A DNA stretch of 64,000 nt from Acidimicrobiales bacterium (GTDB lineage Bacteria > Actinomycetota > Acidimicrobiia > Acidimicrobiales > DATDAH01). Each line of letters starts with the position of its first letter. The stretch's first letter is position 1. This document shows, piece by piece, positions 58,703 through 64,000 of this stretch. The position numbers and the translations under genes were made by a program. A model generated the notes under the pieces. That model was not told where the DNA came from. It worked only from the letters and a program-made list of their open reading frames with translations, and searched no databases. The DNA is taken from assembly GCA_016794585.1 (NCBI GenBank), contig JAEUJM010000024.1, positions 1 through 64,000 on the forward strand, written 5' to 3'.

Positions 58703-60772
58703 TCACGAAGGCTCGGGGACCGGGTCGTAGTGGCCCACGAGACGGTCAACCGTCTCCTGTGCTGCTTTGACCGCACCCTCGGCGCCCTCGGCGCTTTCGC
58801 GTCCCACCGCGACGAGCTCGAGTTCGCCCGCGCCCCGCAACAGCAGCGTCGTCAGCCGCTCGGCGGCGGGCCAGAACAGCCCGATCCACGCTTCGGTGAT
58901 GCCTTCGTCCCCGGTGGTGAGACCCCGGGCGGTGTAGTCGTCGAGGAGGTGCACGGCCCGCCCCTCGGCGGCGACCTTGACCCACAACTCGGGGCCCGGG
59001 TCCTCGAAGTCCCCGGGGTCGGGCGTGTCGACGTCGAAGGATTCGGGGGTCTTCTCGAAACGGTTGAGCCGCAGCACTCTCGCCCGGAACTCGTCACCTT
59101 CTTTGCAGTGCGCTTCGATGAACCACTCTCCCCGCCGGTACCGGAGCCGCTCCGGGCGGAAGACGAGATCCTCGTGGTCGACCCGCGAGGTCGACCGGTA
59201 CCGGCCGCGCAGCCACTGAGATCGTTCGATCGCGTTGCTCACCATCTCCTGCCGTGGGTCGGTGGGCTGGGGGTCGATCGTGACCGGCGACCGGGCGGCG
59301 AGGGCCTGAGCCGCCCTTTCCCTTATTGCCTTCTCGTTGGCGGGGCTGTAGCGGTCGTCGAGAAGCACGCTCTCGGCCAGCAGCGCCAACGCGGCAAGGC
59401 GGGGGGTGAGTAGGTGACGCCAATGTCCGTCGCTTACACGCTTTTCGACTTTGAGTGTGTTGTCCGCTACGGACACGTCGAACGGGAGGTCATCGGCCTT
59501 TTGCGCCGCATCGAGGATCCCGGCGACAACGACCTCGGGGATGGCGGCCGCCCCCGAGTCGCGGCGGTGGGTGGTGGTGGCGAGGTTGTCACCCCACTGG
59601 GTGTGCTGCGCGACCTCCTCGAACGTGGGGGGTGCCCCATCGTGCTTGTCCTGCCATTTGATGACCCATGCGACGAGCGCGAGCACAGGGATGAGCCCCT
59701 CGGCGCCCGTGGCCCGCCACGTTTCGGCGGCCGGTTCGGGCACCTTCTTCCGCGCCTTGCCGCTGGCCAGGCGGTCTTGCACGGAGCCCAGGCTCTTCTG
59801 CACCTTCCTCACGGCGCCGGCCAATTCGTCCCGCAGCTCGCGCGGGCTGGTCACGATCGCCCGGTCGTGCAGTTGGAGCACGGACTGCTTGAACCAGGCC
59901 CGGTTGGTGACCCGCCAGCGGCACACGACCGGGTCAGGGTCGGGTGCGTCGCCCGGCGCGCTGCCGCCGTGGTGGTGCTCGGGCTCGCCGAGCAGTTCGA
60001 CGATGTCGTCGAGGTAGCGGGGGTCGACCTCGACGGTGACCTCAACGGGCGGGTCACGCCGCCAGCGTTCGGGTCGGGTGGAAGGTGGGCGTGACCGGCC
60101 GGATGTGTCCCAGGTCGTCGCCCCGACGCGCTCACCGCTTTCCGCCGGCTCGCCCGCCTGCACCTTTGTGATGCGGTCGGCGCGCAGCGTCCAATAGCGC
60201 TTGTCGGCGGTGATCCCGTGGACGCGCCAGAAGTCGTGGTGGTCGATGACCACCTCGGTCAACTCGAGGGTGGTGGTCTTTGTGCCGTCCGGCTTGGTGT
60301 AGTCGACCTTGACGGGCTGGAGCGCGGGAGCAACAGCGATGTCGACGACGGCTTGGGGGACGTCGCCGTCGACACGGACCTTGGCGTCGTCGCCGTGGGT
60401 GAAGCCGCCGGCAGTCAGATCGGCGAGCCCGGGGGGGACATCGACCCGGCCCAGCAAATCGACGACCAAGTCGATCAACTCCTTGTGCCGCGCGTTGGTG
60501 AGCAGCGACCCGTCCCCGCTGATGTACCACCCCTTGATCTTCTCGCCGTCGTCTCTGGTGAGGGATATCTCCTCGATCGGGATTCCCATGTCCTTCAAGT
60601 CTTTGCGGTCTCGGTCGAGGTGCTTCTCCGGCGTGCCCTCGCCGAGACCGCAATAGCCCGGGAGGCGGACCAGGTCCGAGCTCTTCAGTGTCTCACTGCC
60701 GTTGCTGTTGATGGGGAGCGTGCAGACGAGCTGGATCAGCCTGGGGAGCTGCCCAACGATGTGGGATGCCAT
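58703..60772 (-). CDS. Fused double-WYL transcriptional regulator (PafBC-like)
   Basis: The protein has 689 residues and two tandem regulator halves. Half 1 has a winged helix (LIQLVCTLPINSNGSETLKS, EKHLDRDRKDLKDMGIPIEE) and a WYL domain (VVIDHHDFWRVHGITADKRY, WTLRADRITKVQAG). Half 2 has a divergent helical segment (LALVAWVIKWQDKHDGAPPT, DNTLKVEKRVSDGHWRHLLT) and a second WYL-like domain (VFRPERLRYRRGEWFIEAHC with RVLRLNRFEKTPESFD). PafB and PafC are separate or fused in actinobacteria and activate DNA-damage genes. This protein is more divergent and may serve a local role. ATG 60772 has AGAAGGA upstream. The 207-bp gap to the AAA gene contains nothing recognised. Confidence 0.85.
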   Translation of the reverse strand: MASHIVGQLPRLIQLVCTLPINSNGSETLKSSDLVRLPGYCGLGEGTPEKHLDRDRKDLKDMGIPIEEISLTRDDGEKIKGWYISGDGSLLTNARHKELIDLVVDLLGRVDVPPGLADLTAGGFTHGDDAKVRVDGDVPQAVVDIAVAPALQPVKVDYTKPDGTKTTTLELTEVVIDHHDFWRVHGITADKRYWTLRADRITKVQAGEPAESGERVGATTWDTSGRSRPPSTRPERWRRDPPVEVTVEVDPRYLDDIVELLGEPEHHHGGSAPGDAPDPDPVVCRWRVTNRAWFKQSVLQLHDRAIVTSPRELRDELAGAVRKVQKSLGSVQDRLASGKARKKVPEPAAETWRATGAEGLIPVLALVAWVIKWQDKHDGAPPTFEEVAQHTQWGDNLATTTHRRDSGAAAIPEVVVAGILDAAQKADDLPFDVSVADNTLKVEKRVSDGHWRHLLTPRLAALALLAESVLLDDRYSPANEKAIRERAAQALAARSPVTIDPQPTDPRQEMVSNAIERSQWLRGRYRSTSRVDHEDLVFRPERLRYRRGEWFIEAHCKEGDEFRARVLRLNRFEKTPESFDVDTPDPGDFEDPGPELWVKVAAEGRAVHLLDDYTARGLTTGDEGITEAWIGLFWPAAERLTTLLLRGAGELELVAVGRESAEGAEGAVKAAQETVDRLVGHYDPVPEPS

Positions 60773-60979
60773 GTCGTCAACCGTTCCTTCTCGAGCTGTG
60801 GGTGATTCTTGGGTTGAGACAGGTGGCGGGGCTGCTGATGACGTGGGTTGACGCGATTTCTCCGTGGGGGCTCCGCCGCTCGGGGTGGCCGGCGGGAACC
60901 GCACCGCTCGCTGGGGTCCGTTCGCGGGGCGCCCCAGGCGGTGAGCCGTCGTGGGCGCAGTAGCTGCTGCCGGTGGTGG

Positions 60980-63382
60980 TCACAGGTAGCCGCCGGTGCT
61001 GCGAGGCCCGGGGTGGGGGGCGGGTGGCTCGGCGGCGGGGCCGCCGAAGTCGGCGGCGGCGAGGGCCATGTCGCCGCCGTCGCGGCGGCAGTAGGCCGTC
61101 ACCGCGGCGGCGAGCACATCGCGGACTGCGCTGTAGCCGACCTCGTGGCGGTCGCGTAGCGCCTGCAGGGCGGCGTCACGGGCGCCGGGGGCGAACCGGT
61201 AGCTGCTGGCGGCGAGGTCGAACGCGGCGGCGAGGTCGTCGCCGGTGGGAGCGGGGAACGTCACCACCTCGACACGGCGGAAGAACCCTGGGTTGGCCCG
61301 GGTGAGGGCGGCGGCGGTGTGCTCGTAGCCGGCGAACACGACCACGGCGTGGTCGCGGTCGTCTTCCATGAGCTTGACCAACTCGGACAGGGCCTCGTCG
61401 CCGTAGTCGCGCCAGCCGCTGTGGGCCACCAGGGCCTGGGCCTCGTCCACGAAGAGCACCCCGCCGCGGGCGCGGGCCCAGACCTCGCGGACCCGCGGCG
61501 CGGTCTGGCCCAGGAACTCGGCGACGAGGTCGCCCCGGCTGACCTCCACGAGGTGACCCGAGGTGAGCAGGCCCGCGTCGGCCCACCGGCGTGCCGCCCA
61601 GCGGGCGGCGGTGGTCTTGCCGGACCCGGGCGGCCCCTCGAACACGAGGTGGGGGGTGCGGTCCAGGCGGGGAAGGCCCAGGGCGTGGCGCTCCTGGTCG
61701 TGACGGTGGAGCCGCACCCGGTCCTCGGCGAGCCCGCGGACGGGTTCCGGGGCGGGGGGCTCCGGGGCCGGTCGCGGCCCGGGCGCGTCGGTCCGGCCCG
61801 CCTCGGTCGGTGCGGGCCCGGTGATGTCGTCGACGGTCAGCGTCGCGGCGGTGCCGCCGCGGCGGTGGTGGCGGGGGACGGCCTCGTCGACCAGCGCGGC
61901 GCAGTGCCCGAAGCCGGCGGGGACCGCGGCCGCCCGGCGTTCGAGGATGGCCTGTGCCGCCGCGGCCGCGGCGGGCGTGACCCGGTAGCCGGCGGCGGCT
62001 GCGGCAGCGACCAGGGCGTCACCGAGCGCGGCGCCCGCCGGTGCCGCCAGCCGCAACGGCGGCCCGAAGCGAGCCCGCAACGCGGGCGACGCCACCAGCA
62101 CCCGGAGGGCGTCGGCGCCGCTGCCCGTGCCGGTGGCCACCACCGCCGTCGCCGGTCCTGGCCGGGCGAGCTCGGCTGCGAGCGCGCCCAGGGCCAGCCG
62201 GAGCTGGCTCGCGTCGTGGAGGTCGGCCAACCGGTCGAGGTCGTCGAGGACGAGCACGCCGCCGCGCGCGGCGCGGGCTGCGGCCCGGAACCGGTCGCCT
62301 GCGCCCGTCGAACAGCAGCCCAGCAGCTCCTCTACGGCGACGGTCACGGTGGCGTCGCAGGCCACGACCCGCCCGGCGTGCAGCACCTCGGCCACCAGGC
62401 CAGCGGCGGTCGTGCGCCCTGAGCCGGGCTCGCCGGCGAGGACGAGGTGGGGGGCGGCTGCCGGGCCCGCTCCCCCGTCGACACGACGCCAGTGGTCGGC
62501 GACGACCACCTCGAGGTGCTCGCGGGCCGGTCCCAGGCCGGGGTGGCGGCCCAGCGCGGCGAGCGCGTCGGCGAGGCCGTCGCGGTCGCCGGTCACGGCG
62601 GGGACGTCGGGGGCGAGGACCCGGCGGCGGCCCCGGTCGTCGGTGGCCGCGCCCCGCACGGCGACCGCAGCGGCGATGTCGCCCAGCGCCCGGTCCAGCG
62701 CCTCGTAGCCGCCCAGCCCCCAGGCCCGGTGGGCCCGGTCGAGGTGCACGGCCAGCCGGTCCCGCAGCGGGCCCGGCAGCCACAGCCCGGCATCGGCGGC
62801 CTGCTCGACGGCGAGGTCCACCAGCGCCGGGCCCACCGGGTCGGACAACTCGACGAGCCGGGCCCGGTGGGAGCCGCCGGCGGCGGCGATGACCGGCGCC
62901 GCCGCGGCCCGGTCCCTCACCGCGGCCACCACCAGCCGCGGGCCCGCCGTGAGCAGGCGGGCCAACCGCTTCGGGACCTCGTCGGCACCGTCGGCGGGGT
63001 CCACGATCAGCACCGGGGCGATCTCGTCGAATCGCGACGAGCGCAGCGCCTGGGCGAACGCCTCGGCCTCGACACGGACCGGCTCGGCTCCCACCAGGCC
63101 TGCCCGCCGGTAGAGCGCGGCGACGTGTTCGGTCACGGCGTCGAGTTGCGAACCGGGCGGTCCGGCCACGACCACCAGTCGGGGCCCGACCGGCCCGTCG
63201 CCGCCGGCCTCAGCCGCGGCCAACGCCGCCAGCCGCGACAGCCCGCTGACCAGCCGGTCGCCCAGGCGCGCCACCGGCGGCACCCACGGGCGGTCCTCGG
63301 GCACCGTCGCGGGCCGCTCGGGGCGCGCCCCGCGGGGCCGGTCCGGTGTGGCTCGGCGGGCGGCCGCTTCGGCGGCGCTCAC
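60980..63382 (-). CDS. Three-domain AAA+ ATPase (CbxX/CfxQ type)
   Basis: The protein has 800 residues and three AAA-like domains. The first (residues ~40-250) has a degenerate Walker A (VAGPPGSQLDAV) lacking the Lys. The second has GEPGSGRTT (317-325, Arg for Lys) and Walker B VLVLDDLDRL. The third is complete: FEGPPGSGKTTAARW (583-591), GGVLFVDEAQAL, and the arginine-finger-like NPGFFRRVEVVTF, as in CbxX/EccA-type ATPases. Only the third domain should hydrolyse ATP well. ATG 63382 overlaps the small membrane gene (ATGA), and a metalloprotease gene lies upstream, so a membrane or secretion-linked chaperone role is possible but unproven. Confidence 0.9.
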   Translation of the reverse strand: MSAAEAAARRATPDRPRGARPERPATVPEDRPWVPPVARLGDRLVSGLSRLAALAAAEAGGDGPVGPRLVVVAGPPGSQLDAVTEHVAALYRRAGLVGAEPVRVEAEAFAQALRSSRFDEIAPVLIVDPADGADEVPKRLARLLTAGPRLVVAAVRDRAAAAPVIAAAGGSHRARLVELSDPVGPALVDLAVEQAADAGLWLPGPLRDRLAVHLDRAHRAWGLGGYEALDRALGDIAAAVAVRGAATDDRGRRRVLAPDVPAVTGDRDGLADALAALGRHPGLGPAREHLEVVVADHWRRVDGGAGPAAAPHLVLAGEPGSGRTTAAGLVAEVLHAGRVVACDATVTVAVEELLGCCSTGAGDRFRAAARAARGGVLVLDDLDRLADLHDASQLRLALGALAAELARPGPATAVVATGTGSGADALRVLVASPALRARFGPPLRLAAPAGAALGDALVAAAAAAGYRVTPAAAAAAQAILERRAAAVPAGFGHCAALVDEAVPRHHRRGGTAATLTVDDITGPAPTEAGRTDAPGPRPAPEPPAPEPVRGLAEDRVRLHRHDQERHALGLPRLDRTPHLVFEGPPGSGKTTAARWAARRWADAGLLTSGHLVEVSRGDLVAEFLGQTAPRVREVWARARGGVLFVDEAQALVAHSGWRDYGDEALSELVKLMEDDRDHAVVVFAGYEHTAAALTRANPGFFRRVEVVTFPAPTGDDLAAAFDLAASSYRFAPGARDAALQALRDRHEVGYSAVRDVLAAAVTAYCRRDGGDMALAAADFGGPAAEPPAPHPGPRSTGGYL

Positions 63383-63624
63383 GGCTCGGTCCCCGTTCCG
63401 GTGGTGGCATCGTCACCGGGCGGGCACCGCCACTCGGGGTCGGGCTCGTAGCGCCAGTCCGGCGGCGGCGCCGGCGGGGGCGGCCCGCCCGGGACACACC
63501 CGCGACGGCCGATCCCGGCGGTCAACATCACAGCGGCCACCAGCACCAACACCACGACCGCCACGAGCAACGCACCGAGCCACTGGTCTCGCCGGGCACC
63601 GACATCGACGACTGCATCTCCCAT
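63379..63624 (-). CDS. Small single-pass membrane protein
   Basis: The 81-residue protein has one membrane helix (WLGALLVAVVVLVLVAAVML) and a Pro/Trp-rich tail with two cysteines (GCVPGGPPPPAPPPDWRY, WRCPPGD). ATG 63624 begins MGDAVVDVGARRDQW; the frame extends upstream without coding character. Its stop overlaps the AAA+ gene start, so the two are co-translated and probably work together. Function unknown. Confidence 0.75.
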   Translation of the reverse strand: MGDAVVDVGARRDQWLGALLVAVVVLVLVAAVMLTAGIGRRGCVPGGPPPPAPPPDWRYEPDPEWRCPPGDDATTGTGTEP

Positions 63625-63766
63625 GAGCCGAGCACAACATGGCCGGCGGACAGACTTTGCCGGCGGGGTGCGCTGTTGTCGGCCGCGTCCGGGGAGATGG
63701 CGACCCGCATCGACGCCGAGCGGGCCCAGCCCGGAACGGGCGCCGGCCGCCGGGGCCGCGCGACCT

Positions 63767-64000
63767 TCAGCGCCCATAGCGGGCGCGGGCCTCGGTGATG
63801 TCCCAACTGGCGCCGGCGCCGCCGGACGGGCACATCAGCGCCCCGCGCCCGGGCGCCGGGCACCACCGGGCGGGAGCATGGGAGATCCCGATGGCGTGAC
63901 CGATCTCATGGGCGGCGACGAGCAGGAGCCTCGACGAGGACCACGGATAGGACCGGTCGAGGTGGATGTCACCGCAGCCGGTGAACCAGGAGTCCGGGCA
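63767..64000 (-). CDS. Zinc metalloprotease, matrixin-like (3' part only)
   Basis: The last 77 codons of a gene entering from the right edge. VAAHEIGHAIGISHAP is a full HExxHxxGxxH zinc motif with catalytic Glu, and GALMCPSG supplies the Met-turn, so this is a metzincin, probably of the matrixin/astacin-like secreted type. Cysteines at CPDSWFTGCGD, RWCPAP and LMCPSG suggest disulfides and export. It stops 143 bp before the small membrane protein starts, on the same strand. Confidence 0.88.
   Translation of the reverse strand, partial: CPDSWFTGCGDIHLDRSYPWSSSRLLLVAAHEIGHAIGISHAPARWCPAPGRGALMCPSGGAGASWDITEARARYGR

Overview
The window is about 70% GC, densely packed, and uses many GTG starts and TGA stops. 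Gene content suggests a free-living, Gram-positive, high-GC actinomycete, most likely Acidimicrobiia. The signs are LPxTG and SLH wall-anchored surface proteins, an H-NOX/hybrid-kinase and c-di-GMP signalling set, DUF11 adhesins, a PafBC-like double-WYL regulator and an IS256-family element. There is no rRNA or other taxonomic marker, so the lineage is an inference. No CRISPR array and no complete tRNA gene were seen.

Layout. 1-10.2 kb holds small metabolic and regulatory genes: the N-terminal part of a 7TM-PAS sensor running off the left edge, a zinc alcohol dehydrogenase, an SDR, an MDR oxidoreductase, a nucleoside-deoxyribosyltransferase-like protein, a divergent MBL-hydrolase/TetR pair with a palindromic operator, a kinase-like phosphotransferase and an RDD membrane protein. 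10.2-15.9 kb is a scar-rich region: degraded gene fragments, a secreted NHL-propeller/SGNH hydrolase, the 3' half of a tRNA-Val(CAC), an IS256-type element with intact inverted repeats, and the last ~50 codons of a second copy of the sigma-fusion gene found at 46-49 kb. 15.9-33.4 kb holds an HD hydrolase, a GAF-GGDEF cyclase with a frameshifted tail, a 3285-residue LPRTG-anchored adhesin, a GAF-GAF hybrid kinase co-transcribed with a REC-EAL regulator, an EEP-family membrane protein and an OmpR-type regulator.

33.4-46.2 kb is a signalling and envelope-polysaccharide block on the minus strand. One tight operon runs STAS-STAS-flippase-hybrid kinase(Hpt)-H-NOX-HisKA protein. It is followed by a GT2-GT4 fusion and by an operon of a GT-C-like membrane protein, an Ig-like secreted protein and a small membrane protein. 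Four transcription units of this block (upstream of 32559, 38773, 40962 and 46160) share the same promoter layout: 11-12-bp-phased CAAGxxT direct repeats plus a GCTACG element 38-40 bp from the first box. This suggests one regulon, perhaps run by the OmpR-type regulator at 32687.

46.3-53.6 kb encodes a surface and signalling group: a sigma factor fused to a zinc-finger anti-sigma segment, a membrane span and an extracellular DUF11 region; a secreted RCC1 propeller; and two near-identical degenerate GGDEF-like genes flanking an SGNH/SLH surface protein. 53.7-64 kb holds a TM0106-type RecB/RNase-H nuclease, a gene split by an in-frame stop, two LRV-repeat proteins, a fused double-WYL regulator, a three-AAA ATPase with a small membrane partner, and the end of an HExxHxxGxxH metalloprotease cut by the right edge. 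Very long reading frames opposite most genes are codon-bias artefacts and are not annotated.
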